Positions 14,226 to 22,600 of a stretch of DNA of 30,332 bases are shown in pieces. The notes under the pieces were generated by a model. That model worked only from the letters and a program-made list of their open reading frames with translations. It did not search any database and was not told where the DNA came from. Position 1 is the stretch's first letter, and the number at the start of each line of letters is the position of its first letter. The position numbers and the translations under genes are program-made. This stretch comes from Deltaproteobacteria bacterium (GTDB lineage: Bacteria; Myxococcota; Polyangia; Haliangiales; Haliangiaceae), in NCBI GenBank assembly GCA_018262455.1, contig JAGSPR010000017.1:1-30332 (forward strand), read 5' to 3'.

Positions 14226-16658
14226 GTGCTTGGTCGCCCGCTCGCCAACGTGGTCCTCGTGGTTTGCAGCCTCCTCGCGGTCGCCGACACCGCCGCGGTC
14301 GCCGACAAGCCGGTCACAGCCGAGCCCGCGATGGAGCCGACGGGCCCACATCCGCGCATCCTGCTCGATGACAAGCTGCGTGCCGCGTGGAAGCTCCAGG
14401 CCAAGGTCAAGGACTCCGCGGTCGCGCGCGCGATCCAGCGCTGCGAGGACACGCGCACCAGCCCCAACGACTTCCGCAACGACTCCTACATGGGGTTCGA
14501 CTTCTCGGCGAACCTCAACGCGTGTCTGATCGCGTGGGTCGCGCGTGGCTCGGACGACGATGCCAGGTCGGCGATCATCTACTTCACCGCGCTGCTCGAC
14601 GATCTCCAGGCGATCGGCGATGGCAAGGGCGGCGAGGGCTCCGTGCGCCGCGACACTGGCTACGCCGTCCGCAGCGTCCCGCCGTATGCGGCGCTCGCCT
14701 ACGACTGGCTCCACGACCATCCCCTGATGACCCCGGCGCTGCGCGAGCACGCCCGCGAACGCTTCACGCAGTGGATGTCCTGGTACAAGAAGTCCGGCTA
14801 CCACAACCGCCACGGCGGCACGAACTACCACGCCGGGTATGCGCTCGCCGCGACGTTCGTCGCCGTGGCGATGGGCGGTGAAGGCGGCGACTTCGAGCAC
14901 GAGCTGTGGAACCACGTGCGCGACGAGGTGTGGGGCAAGGACATGGCGAAGGCCCTCGGGCCCAGCGGCATCCTCGACGGTGGCGACTTCAAGGAGGGCT
15001 GGCAATACGCACCGCTGTCGGTCGCCGAGTACGCGCTGAGCTATCGGGTCGCGGCCCGGCACGAGATCGTGGTCGACGGTGTCGAGGCCTGGCTGCAGGC
15101 GATGTATGTCCGCACGATCCACGCGCGATCCGGCGCGCGCGACTCGATCGCGGTCGGCGGCGATTACCAGGAGGCGCAGGCGAGTGCGCCGGTGAGCGTG
15201 CTGACGTTGCTCGCGGTCTTGATCGGCCCCGCACCCGACGCTGCCCAGCGACAGGCGGCTGGCGAGATCGCTCGGCAACGTCTGCGCGCGAAGGATCTCG
15301 AGCTGCTGTACGAGGCGGTGGCCCAGGCGAATCCCGCCCAGCCCGCGATCACGGCGATCGACAAGTGGCCTACCTCGTACTTCGCGCCCGGGGTCGCGAC
15401 GCTCTACGCGCGGACCACGTGGGCCCACGATGGCGTGTGGATGGCGACGAGCTGTGCCTCGACCGGCCAGGACAACGATCACAACCCGCCGAACGCAGGC
15501 AACTTCGTCCTCACGCGCGGCATGGACGAGGTCCTCGTCGATCCGACCCCCTATGGCTCGCTGTCGTCGTTGACCAGCAACGCGCCGACGGTGGAGTCCA
15601 GGCTGCAACTCCCGAACTACCGGCCGAGCCAGGCGCCGTGGGGGGAGACCACGCACTTCGCGTGGGCGATCCAGACCACCACCGGCGTGATCGCCAGCCG
15701 CTGCGACTACGCCGATCAGTACAAGTTCCAGGACCGCCCGAGCGACATCGCGCTCGCCCAGCGCGATCTCGTCGTCGTGCCGTGGGGCAAGCAGCGAACC
15801 GATGCGAGCGTCATCGTGATCGATCGTGCCGAGACCGGCGAAGCCGATCAGCCGATGCACCTGCGGTTCCGTTCCCCCGCCAACCTCGTGCTCGAAGGAG
15901 AGCTGGCGCGAACCAAGCTCGGCGCGACCTCGTTCACGATCCGCCGCCTCGCGCCGGCGGAGGCCATCCGGGACAACCGGCCCGAGACTCGACCGGAGAT
16001 CCGGCCGCTCAAGAACGGCGAGTGCTGGGACGAGAAGATCTTCACGCGGGGTGGCTGCGACGCCTCGCGGCTGCCTGGCACCGAGTATCGCGTCCGGATT
16101 CCGGGCCCGAAGATCGAGGCGATCCACGTGCTCGACGCGTCGGCGGGCAGCGAGCTTCCGGTCGCGACCTTCGCCCAGGGTGTCATCCACCTCCAGCGCG
16201 GCGATCAGGATGCCTATGTCTCGACCAAGGTCGGCATGTACTCGACCAGGATCCCGGCCGCCGGTCAGCCGGCGATCCACGTGGTGCTGATCGACGGCGC
16301 CGCACCTGCGAAGCCGACGGTGACGAAGGCGGGTGCGGAGTGCAGGGTCGACGTCGCGAGCGTGGGCCCGGCGCGCGACCCCGCCCCCTTCGTGTTCACC
16401 GTGGATGACCGCTGTGGTCAGGCCGAAGATCCGCGCACCGGCCCCGCGGCCCCCGACCTCGCCGGCCTCGCCGCCGGCAAGCTGATCCCGGTCGGTGGAG
16501 TCCCGAGCCGCAAGAGCCGCAACGGCATGGGCTGCTGCGATGCCGGCGCCGGCGCCGGATCGTCGGGCGTGCTCGCGATCCTCGTCCTCGGCGCGCTGCG
16601 GCGGCCTGACCCTACCGGCGCGCGCGCCGGAGGACATCGGCGAACTGCGCGGCGATGA
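14226..16658 (+). CDS. Secreted heparinase II/III-like polysaccharide lyase with MYXO-CTERM-like tail
   Basis: About 810 aa from GTG 14226, which follows TATCAT by 5 nt and opens a signal peptide (ANVVLVVCSLLAVADTAA); ATG 14166 would add 20 residues ahead of it. An N-terminal all-helical toroid covers roughly residues 30-400 and includes SGYHNRHGGTNYHAGYALA. A C-terminal beta-rich domain follows, with the family hallmark DNDHNPPNAGNF and GMDEVLVDPTPYG. Such proteins cleave acidic polysaccharides by beta-elimination or turn over the producer's own polymer. The tail has GMGCC (Cys770-771), a hydrophobic stretch (GVLAILVLGAL) and RR, a MYXO-CTERM-type surface-sorting signal. It then runs on for 16 more residues, overlapping the convergent glycosyltransferase gene by 47 nt. 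Confidence 0.8.
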   Translation: MLGRPLANVVLVVCSLLAVADTAAVADKPVTAEPAMEPTGPHPRILLDDKLRAAWKLQAKVKDSAVARAIQRCEDTRTSPNDFRNDSYMGFDFSANLNACLIAWVARGSDDDARSAIIYFTALLDDLQAIGDGKGGEGSVRRDTGYAVRSVPPYAALAYDWLHDHPLMTPALREHARERFTQWMSWYKKSGYHNRHGGTNYHAGYALAATFVAVAMGGEGGDFEHELWNHVRDEVWGKDMAKALGPSGILDGGDFKEGWQYAPLSVAEYALSYRVAARHEIVVDGVEAWLQAMYVRTIHARSGARDSIAVGGDYQEAQASAPVSVLTLLAVLIGPAPDAAQRQAAGEIARQRLRAKDLELLYEAVAQANPAQPAITAIDKWPTSYFAPGVATLYARTTWAHDGVWMATSCASTGQDNDHNPPNAGNFVLTRGMDEVLVDPTPYGSLSSLTSNAPTVESRLQLPNYRPSQAPWGETTHFAWAIQTTTGVIASRCDYADQYKFQDRPSDIALAQRDLVVVPWGKQRTDASVIVIDRAETGEADQPMHLRFRSPANLVLEGELARTKLGATSFTIRRLAPAEAIRDNRPETRPEIRPLKNGECWDEKIFTRGGCDASRLPGTEYRVRIPGPKIEAIHVLDASAGSELPVATFAQGVIHLQRGDQDAYVSTKVGMYSTRIPAAGQPAIHVVLIDGAAPAKPTVTKAGAECRVDVASVGPARDPAPFVFTVDDRCGQAEDPRTGPAAPDLAGLAAGKLIPVGGVPSRKSRNGMGCCDAGAGAGSSGVLAILVLGALRRPDPTGARAGGHRRTARR

Positions 16659-17925
16659 CGCGGCGATCGAACCGGTCGACCTTGCTCGCGCTGAACGAGG
16701 GGCGGGTCCGCTGGTCCGGCGAGCTCGCCACGAAGGCTCGCACGGAGCGCTCGAGCGAGGCGGCGATCGCCTCCTCGTCGCGCGGCGCGATCACCTCGCC
16801 GAGTCCATGATCGCGCACCAGCCGGGTGAGCGCACCCTCGGGGGACAAGGTCAGGATCGGTCGGCCGAGGAACATCAGCTCGAAGATCTTGGCGGGATAG
16901 ATGTGCTCGACGTTCGGGACATCGTCGAGGATGCACAGCGTGAGGTGGCTCGCCGCGAGGTCGCGCATCACCGTGGCGTGGGGGCGATAGCCGAGCCGGC
17001 GCACGCCGAGCTCCTCGCTGCCTTCGAACGCGGCGGCCTCGGTGTCGACGATCCGGCCGATGAACCGGACGTCGACGAGCTTGGCGAGCTCGGGCTCACG
17101 CGCGTGGAGCCGCCGTAGTCCGCCGAGGAAGCCGACGGCCGAGGTCAGCTTGAACACCGTGCCGCCGTAGGTGATGACGAAGCGATCCGACGGTGGCGCC
17201 GGCAGATCGTCCGGGAAGTCCTCCGGATCGAAGCCGTTCGGGATGAACTCGACGCGAGCCGGATCGAGCCACGCGAACTTGTTCAGCAAGTTCTCCCGAA
17301 ACTCCTCGGTGGCCGTCGTGACCATGTGGGCGGCTCGCAGCACCGAGGCCTCGAGGGCATCGCCGAGGAACGCCCCGAGCCTGGAGCCCATCATCTCGTA
17401 CATCTCGCGATAGGTGCTCCACTCGTCACGGTAGTCGAGGACCACGGCCACGCTGGGGCGCGCGCGCGCGAGCGGTGCGAGCATGAACTGCGAGAACGGC
17501 GGCGCGCTGATGACGACCGCGTGATCCTTGCCGGTGGCGAGCCGGCGCGCGAGCGCGAGCTGCGCGGCGGGCTGCCAGAGCACCTGGGGGTCGGGCACGA
17601 GCAGCTGCTTGGCGATCCCGGTGGCGCGCTTCATCAGCCGGCGCCGCAGGGTCGGCTTGACGTCGGCGCTGGCCGTCCAGGCGGCCTGCTTCACCTGATA
17701 CCCCGGCTCGAACGTCCGGGCCCGAACGATCTCCATCCCCGGCGGCAGGTCGCGCGACAGGGTCTCGTCGAGCACCGGGACCGACGGGTTCGACACCGTC
17801 AGGATCGACGGGGTCACTCCGTTGCGCGGAAGGTACTTCGCCAGCTTGAGCATGCGCTGGACTCCCGCTCCCCCGACCGGCGGGAAGGCGTACGCCACGA
17901 GCAGCACACGAAGGTCCTCCGCCAT
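16612..17925 (-). CDS. GT-B glycosyltransferase (GT4-like)
   Basis: 437 aa from ATG 17925. The N-terminus DLRVLLVAYAFPPVGGAGVQ, with its Gly-rich acceptor loop, is typical of GT4 enzymes that begin right at the first strand, so in-frame sequence further upstream is excluded. Further marks are VVISAPPFSQFM, LDYRDEWS, IPNGFDPEDFP at the domain boundary and IYPAKIFELMFLGRPIL in the sugar-nucleotide site. A TATCTT hexamer lies 11 nt upstream of the start. The gene is convergent with the lyase gene (3' ends overlap) and divergent from the methyltransferase gene. Sugar specificity is unknown. Confidence 0.88.
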   Translation of the reverse strand: MAEDLRVLLVAYAFPPVGGAGVQRMLKLAKYLPRNGVTPSILTVSNPSVPVLDETLSRDLPPGMEIVRARTFEPGYQVKQAAWTASADVKPTLRRRLMKRATGIAKQLLVPDPQVLWQPAAQLALARRLATGKDHAVVISAPPFSQFMLAPLARARPSVAVVLDYRDEWSTYREMYEMMGSRLGAFLGDALEASVLRAAHMVTTATEEFRENLLNKFAWLDPARVEFIPNGFDPEDFPDDLPAPPSDRFVITYGGTVFKLTSAVGFLGGLRRLHAREPELAKLVDVRFIGRIVDTEAAAFEGSEELGVRRLGYRPHATVMRDLAASHLTLCILDDVPNVEHIYPAKIFELMFLGRPILTLSPEGALTRLVRDHGLGEVIAPRDEEAIAASLERSVRAFVASSPDQRTRPSFSASKVDRFDRRVIAAQFADVLRRARR

Positions 17926-18001
17926 CCAGCACGTCAAAGATACCGCGGACCCGGGGCGCTCGGCGGCGATCGCCATCGCGATCGCGTGATAGGCTTGGAG
18001 C
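17926..18001. promoter_or_regulatory. Divergent promoter region, glycosyltransferase / methyltransferase
   Basis: Minus strand: TATCTT (forward 17937-17942), 11 nt before ATG 17925. Plus strand: TAGGCT (17990-17995), 6 nt before ATG 18002, the leaderless geometry. Nothing else is recognised. Confidence 0.42.
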
Positions 18002-18808
18002 ATGGGATCCGACGAGATCCGGCGACGTGAGGATAACGAGCGGCGGGCGTTCTCGAAGGTCGGCAACGAGGGACGCGCGGTCGTCGAGGACGACGCGAAC
18101 CTGTTGCTGCCGGAGGAGACGATCGAGCGCTACGGCGCGCGGTTGCGCGGAGATGCGCCACCACGAACGCCGCTCGAGCAGATGTTCGCGTTCATCGGGC
18201 CCTCGCTCGAAGGCAAGAAGGTCCTCGAGATCTGCTGCCACACCTGCGAGTTCGGCGCGATCCTCGCCCGACTCGGGGCCGACGTGACCTCGGTCGACAT
18301 CGCCGAGCCGCTGGTCGCGATCGCCGAGCGTCGCGCCTCGGTCAACGGGGTCACGGATCGGCTGAAGCCAGCGGTGATGTCGGTCCACGAGATGACGTTT
18401 CCCGACGCGACGTTCGACATCGTGTTCGGCAAGGCGGCGCTTCACCACCTCGATCTCGGAGCCGCGCGCCGCGAGATCTTCCGGGTGCTCAAGCCGGGCG
18501 GCGTCGCGGTGTTCAGCGAGCCGGTCTCGCTGTCGCCCAGGTTGTCGTCGCTGCGCGAGCGCATCCCGGTCACGCCGAACCGCGAGTCCCCCGACGAGCG
18601 TCCGCTGACGCCCGACGATCTCGACACGTTCTGCCAGCCGTTCAGCGCGCGCCAGGATGTCTACTACCGGCTGTTCTCGCGGCTCGATCGCCTGGTCCCG
18701 AGCACCCGGTTCGGGATCCTGATGAGCCAGCTCGATCGCGCGCTCATGCAGTCCATGCCGATGCTGCGCCGGGCGGCCGGTCAGGCCGCGTTCGTCGTCA
18801 CTCGCTGA
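18002..18808 (+). CDS. Class I SAM-dependent methyltransferase
   Basis: 268 aa. The Rossmann methyltransferase core spans about 70-190: motif I VLEICCHTCEFG (74-85), the acidic end of strand 2 VTSVDIAEPLVAIAE (Asp99), motif II/III around FPDATFDIVFGKAALHHLD, and FRVLKPGGVAVFSEP for strand 5. Motif I is unusual, with Cys and His where VLDIGCGTG is expected, but spacing is kept. The C-terminal 80 residues are helical and probably form the substrate lid. In this locus it may methylate a sugar hydroxyl or acid group (inference). Its last 11 nt overlap the convergent ligase gene. Confidence 0.85.
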   Translation: MGSDEIRRREDNERRAFSKVGNEGRAVVEDDANLLLPEETIERYGARLRGDAPPRTPLEQMFAFIGPSLEGKKVLEICCHTCEFGAILARLGADVTSVDIAEPLVAIAERRASVNGVTDRLKPAVMSVHEMTFPDATFDIVFGKAALHHLDLGAARREIFRVLKPGGVAVFSEPVSLSPRLSSLRERIPVTPNRESPDERPLTPDDLDTFCQPFSARQDVYYRLFSRLDRLVPSTRFGILMSQLDRALMQSMPMLRRAAGQAAFVVTR

Positions 18809-19964
18809 GCGCGCCGCGCATCACGTCGGGCCATCGCGCCGGGTCGGCGCCGTGCTGCGCGAGGAATCCGTGGACCCAGCGCTCCAGGCCCCACGCGAAG
18901 CACACGCTGTGCATCGGGCCACCACCCGGTAGCGTGCAGTTGAACGCCTTGCCGAAGAAGTCGCCGTGATAGTTGAACGAGCCGACGGCGAGCCGGCCCT
19001 GGTCCGGCAGCAGCAGCGAGATCTCGTACTTGGTATCGGAGCTGAGCTGGAAGTACGTCTTGGCCCCGGCATCGGGTGCGATGAAGAACGGATCGCTGGC
19101 GGTCCTGATCTCGGCGGCCAGCTGGTGATCCTCGAGGAACTGCTGGAACAGCGCGATCGCCTTCGCACGCTCGGCGAGGATCTGCTCGCGCGCACCGAGG
19201 AACACGACCTCGCGCATCGTGAAGTCCCACAGCCGCCGCAGGTCGCTCGTGTTCGATGACTCGTAGCGGAAGCACTTGCCGACCATCTCGTAGACGACCG
19301 GCGCTTCCGGCAGCACGCGATCGCGGTTGGCGTAGTAGGCGTGGTAGCAGACGGCCGGCGACAGACAGGCCTCGGGCGTCACCATGTCGCCGAGCGCGTC
19401 GGGGTCGAGCGTCTCGCGATCGTGGTGGCGCGCACGGAAATGCTCGACTCGGGAGGGCTCCTCGGGCAGGTGCGCCGCGAAGGTGACGCTCTGCGGAAAC
19501 GACCGGAAGTAATCGCAGCGCGCCAGCACGGTCGTCGGGATCAGGGTCGGCGCGCGCATCCCCGCTGGACGCCAGTGCTTGCCGAACTCGGCGAACCGGC
19601 GGTCGAAGTACTCGAACAGCTGCAGCGGGACACCCGACAGCAGCCCCAGGCCAGGCCCCTCGAACTCGATGCCGTCCACGGCACCTCCGCGGAACACCGG
19701 CGCATCCATGTAGGAGCTGCGGTACGCGATCTTGCGTTCGAGGCTGCGCAACGTCTTCTGGGTCAGCTTCGCGCGCGCAAGCGCGGCCTCCGCCAGCTGG
19801 TCGGCCTCGGCGGTCGGGGCATCGAACTCCAGCGTCCGCGCCGTCGTGAACCGGACGTTCGAGATGGTCCTCGACAAGAACGCCAGCTGCTTCTCGATCT
19901 CCTCCTGCGCCATCTCGGTCGCAGGACCCGCCAGCTCCACGACCACCCGCTTGCGCTCGCTCAT
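18798..19964 (-). CDS. Class II aaRS-like amino acid:[carrier protein] ligase
   Basis: 388 aa from ATG 19964. The C-terminal two thirds match the atypical seryl-tRNA synthetase-like catalytic core without a tRNA-binding domain, i.e. the Bradyrhizobium Bll0957 type that loads Gly or Ala on carrier proteins. Motif 2 is VGKCFRYESSNTSDLRRLWD with FTMREVVFLG (228-257), and motif 3 is HSVCFAWGLERW (352-363). Candidate zinc ligands as in that family are Cys150 (VLARCDYF), Glu226 (VVYEMVG) and Cys343 (AFNCTLPG). LSPAVCYHAY (201-210) is another shared block. Residues 1-110 form a helical N-terminal extension. The gene overlaps the carrier-protein gene by ATGA, which supports that partner. The amino acid used is not evident. 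Confidence 0.87.
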   Translation of the reverse strand: MSERKRVVVELAGPATEMAQEEIEKQLAFLSRTISNVRFTTARTLEFDAPTAEADQLAEAALARAKLTQKTLRSLERKIAYRSSYMDAPVFRGGAVDGIEFEGPGLGLLSGVPLQLFEYFDRRFAEFGKHWRPAGMRAPTLIPTTVLARCDYFRSFPQSVTFAAHLPEEPSRVEHFRARHHDRETLDPDALGDMVTPEACLSPAVCYHAYYANRDRVLPEAPVVYEMVGKCFRYESSNTSDLRRLWDFTMREVVFLGAREQILAERAKAIALFQQFLEDHQLAAEIRTASDPFFIAPDAGAKTYFQLSSDTKYEISLLLPDQGRLAVGSFNYHGDFFGKAFNCTLPGGGPMHSVCFAWGLERWVHGFLAQHGADPARWPDVMRGALSE

Positions 19965-20224
19965 GCTTGACGATCTCGGATCAGTCGCTCGAGCGCGCGC
20001 ACCGTGCGCGCCTGGACGAAGGCCTCGTCCGGCAGCGTCACGGCGAACGCCTCCTCGAGCTCCACGAGCAGCTGGAGGGCCTGGATCGAGGACAGGCCGG
20101 CCTCGAAGATGTCCTGGTCGGAGCCGAGCACGGAGATCTTCGCGAGCTGACAGATCGTTTCGACGATCCTGCGCTCGGTATCGTCCCGATGCTCGGAATC
20201 GGTGGCCGCATCCGCCGCGATCAC
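19961..20224 (-). CDS. Acyl/aminoacyl carrier protein
   Basis: 87 aa from GTG 20224, which overlaps the stop of the upstream acyltransferase gene by GTGA. It has the four-helix carrier fold: IVETICQLA in helix 1, then DIFEAGLSSIQALQLLVELEEAF (split here at its motif, residues 38-60) for loop and helix 2, and a final helix ALERLIRD. The 4'-phosphopantetheine site is expected at Ser46 in GLSSI; the usual Asp before it is Ser45. The protein is acidic overall. Genetic coupling to the ligase suggests that it carries an aminoacyl thioester rather than a fatty acyl chain. No fatty acid or polyketide synthase gene is nearby. Confidence 0.88.
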   Translation of the reverse strand: MIAADAATDSEHRDDTERRIVETICQLAKISVLGSDQDIFEAGLSSIQALQLLVELEEAFAVTLPDEAFVQARTVRALERLIRDRQA

Positions 20225-20964
20225 TTGGCGCCCTCGGCCGTGGACGGCAGGTCGGTGACGATGGGTCGCGGCAGGGCGCCGACCTTGCGAGCCGGGTTCC
20301 CGGCGACCATGCTGTACGGCGAGACATCGCTCATCACGACCGCACCGGCCGCGACGACGCTGCCCTCACCGAGCGTGACGCCCGGGCAGATGATCGAGGT
20401 GCGGCCGATCCAGACGTTGTCCTCGATGGTGACCGGCTTGACGCTGTCGGGATCCGGCGGCATCCCGGCCTTGCGCGCCTCGGGATCGCTGGGATGGCCA
20501 GGCGAATCGAAGATGTAGACGCCGGTGGCGATCCGGCAATCGTTGCCGATCGAGACCTGCTTGGCGATCGTGATCACCGCCATGTGGTTGATCGTGGTGT
20601 TGTTGCCGACGCGGAACACCGGCCTCTGCGGCAGGCGCGATCCGAAGTTGATGCTGATCTTGCCGTCGAGCACGACGTTGTCACCGAGAATGATGTCCCC
20701 GCGACCACGCACCCAGTGGAGGAACGTGCCGGTGTGGAAGTTGGCTCCGTACTGCTTGCAGTACGCCTTGAACAGCGGCTCGCACACGAAGACGCGCACG
20801 CCGAAGTGGTAGAGCGCTCGGGTCGCCAGCACGCCCTGCAGCACCGGCACCACGACGACCTGCGGCGCGGGAACGCTGATCGCGCGAACGGTCCGGAGCG
20901 CCCCGCGGGCCGCGCGCGCGAGCGGGTTCCCCGACGCCGCCAGGAAATGGAACAACGAAGCCAT
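20221..20964 (-). CDS. Left-handed beta-helix (hexapeptide) O/N-acyltransferase
   Basis: 247 aa from ATG 20964, with TAGCGT 11 nt upstream. Residues 1-75 hold hydrophobic and amphipathic segments (PAPQVVVVPVLQGVLA) that may attach it to the membrane. Hexapeptide coils run from about 88 to 225: GDIILGDNVVLDGKISI, NNTTINHMAVITIAKQ, VTIEDNVWIGRTSII and GVTLGEGSVVAAGAVV, ending SMVAGNPARKVG as in maltose/galactoside acetyltransferases. His157 in FDSPGHPSD is the likely general base. The usual donor is acetyl-CoA. Here the coupled carrier protein and ligase suggest an aminoacyl thioester donor instead (inference). It is the first gene of the three-gene operon. Confidence 0.85.
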   Translation of the reverse strand: MASLFHFLAASGNPLARAARGALRTVRAISVPAPQVVVVPVLQGVLATRALYHFGVRVFVCEPLFKAYCKQYGANFHTGTFLHWVRGRGDIILGDNVVLDGKISINFGSRLPQRPVFRVGNNTTINHMAVITIAKQVSIGNDCRIATGVYIFDSPGHPSDPEARKAGMPPDPDSVKPVTIEDNVWIGRTSIICPGVTLGEGSVVAAGAVVMSDVSPYSMVAGNPARKVGALPRPIVTDLPSTAEGAK

Positions 20965-20981
20965 GACGCTTTCCCACGCTA
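20965..20981 (-). promoter_or_regulatory. TAGCGT -10-like element of the acyltransferase-ACP-ligase operon
   Basis: TAGCGT (forward 20976-20981) lies 11 nt before ATG 20964, which would give a leader of about 5 nt. No clear -35. The remaining bases to 21067 show nothing I can identify. Confidence 0.3.
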
Positions 20982-21067
20982 TCACAGCCAGCCGGCGCAC
21001 CACGGTCGCGAGGCCGGAACGGTCGGGGATGGCCGCATGCCGATGCCGCGTCGGGCGTGCGCACCGG

Positions 21068-22600
21068 TCAGTGACAGCTCGCGAGCTCGAGCAGTTGCTG
21101 ACGTGCCCGCTCCCAGGCTGCCTCGTCGGTCGGCCAGGCCGGCGGGTCTCCCTTGCGTGCATCGCCGAGCGCGCGGGGCACCAGGTCCGCGGCGAGCCGC
21201 GCGGTCGCCACTGGATCACAGCGCGCCGCGAGCTCCAGCAGCGCGCGATCCTGGAGGCCGCGCCGGATCGAGGCGAGCCGCAGGGTCCGCTGGCAGCCGT
21301 CCGGCGCGGGCAACGCGAGGACCCCGTCGAAGTTGCCGCGGTCCTCGCTGTCGGTGAAGCTCACCGAGTCGATGCTGGGATCGAGCGCGCGGCCGGGGAG
21401 CGGCCCGCCCTTGCGGTTGTGGCGATCGTGCCAGTAGAGCGCGTCCCACACGTACCAGACCGGAATCTTCCACCGCCAGGCGATCCAGCCCCAGGTCCGC
21501 GTCCCCGGGGATTCCGCATCGAGCGTCATCGCGCCCGCGATCGGGGGCAGGCCGTTGTACGTCCAGCGCTCGTGGCGATCTCCGGTCAGGTGCGCCGCGT
21601 TCCACGAGATGTACAGGTCGATCAGATCGCCGTACTCGGGCCGGGGCGCATCGGTGACCGCGAACTGGAACGTCCCCGGGCCACCGCCGGCGGCGCGGAC
21701 CGCCTCGGCGAGCGCCCGGACCTTGGCGCGGGCCTCGGGGGTGCGTGGCTCGTCGATCGGGATCGCGAACGGGACGGCCCCGGTGCCGGTGGTCGCCGCG
21801 ATCCACGCGCGCACGACCTCGCCGACCTTCGCCGGGTCATCGGGGATGAGCGCGGGGACGTGCGGGAAGCCGGCGAGCAGGTCCTTGCGCGTGGCGTAGG
21901 TCTCGACGGACATGTCGGGTGACAGCATCACGCCGTGGTCGCGGAACATCGCGATGCACGACCGCTCGGCGGCGGTCGGAGCGCCCGCGTTCGCCGCCGC
22001 CGGCTGGTCGGTGCGGCCCTGCGCCCAGGCCAGCTCGCGCGGATCCTCGTACGCCCACACGTCGAGCCGCGGCGGCGGCAGCGTGACCTGTTTGATCGTC
22101 AGCGTGACCGGGATCCGCTGGGTCGCCACCACCAGCTCGCCCTCGCGCACGCCGGGCGCGGCATCGCGCGGGATCGCCAGCTCGAAGTAGGCCGGATCGG
22201 TGGCCGGCGCCGCGGAGGGTGTGAGGCCGTCGGGGTACCGCCCGGCGCCCTGGGATCCTCCGTACATGTCCGTCGAGGGCTGGCGCACGACGTGGAGGTC
22301 GACCGCGAACCCTTGCACGGCCAGCTTCGGATCGGTGAGCTGCAGCGTCGCGCTGCCCGGAGCGCGATGAAACACCTGGATGCCGATCGTCTCGCCACGG
22401 GCCGCGACCAAGGTCACCTTCGTGCCGTCGAACCACGGCGACGTGGCCGGCAAGGGATCGCCGGATCGCCAGCGCGTCGACTCGCCGAGAACCTGTAAGG
22501 GCGGCCCCGAAGTTTTCCGGCAACCGGCACACGCGATGCACCACGCGAGGCCAATGACTCCGAAGCTGCGACCGAAGTCGTGGGATCTCGGTGCTGCCAC
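21068..22600 (-). CDS. DUF4091-domain lipoprotein (putative glycoside hydrolase-like)
   Basis: 510 aa from GTG 22600; TACCAT ends 10 nt upstream. A lipoprotein signal follows (FGVIGLAWCIACAGC, acylated Cys27). Residues 60-180 are a beta-rich domain (VTLVAARGETIGIQVFH) and about 190-500 a TIM-barrel-like domain: LDVWAYEDPRELAW, FAIPIDEPRTPEA, LIDLYISWNAAHL, GWIAWRWKIPVWYVWDALYW, and near the end the charged block SIRRGLQDRALLE. This is the layout of DUF4091/GH123-like proteins, whose C-terminal domain usually ends in such a block. Substrate is unknown. A lipid-anchored hydrolase acting on the locus polysaccharide is a fair guess. Start codons beyond 22600 would bury the signal peptide. Confidence 0.78.
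   Translation of the reverse strand: MAAPRSHDFGRSFGVIGLAWCIACAGCRKTSGPPLQVLGESTRWRSGDPLPATSPWFDGTKVTLVAARGETIGIQVFHRAPGSATLQLTDPKLAVQGFAVDLHVVRQPSTDMYGGSQGAGRYPDGLTPSAAPATDPAYFELAIPRDAAPGVREGELVVATQRIPVTLTIKQVTLPPPRLDVWAYEDPRELAWAQGRTDQPAAANAGAPTAAERSCIAMFRDHGVMLSPDMSVETYATRKDLLAGFPHVPALIPDDPAKVGEVVRAWIAATTGTGAVPFAIPIDEPRTPEARAKVRALAEAVRAAGGGPGTFQFAVTDAPRPEYGDLIDLYISWNAAHLTGDRHERWTYNGLPPIAGAMTLDAESPGTRTWGWIAWRWKIPVWYVWDALYWHDRHNRKGGPLPGRALDPSIDSVSFTDSEDRGNFDGVLALPAPDGCQRTLRLASIRRGLQDRALLELAARCDPVATARLAADLVPRALGDARKGDPPAWPTDEAAWERARQQLLELASCH

Noticed and set aside
14217..16637. 806-codon open frame antisense to the lyase gene
   Set aside because: Same shadow effect: low-complexity Arg/Asp/His-rich translation with no domain. 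The sense strand encodes a recognisable secreted lyase.
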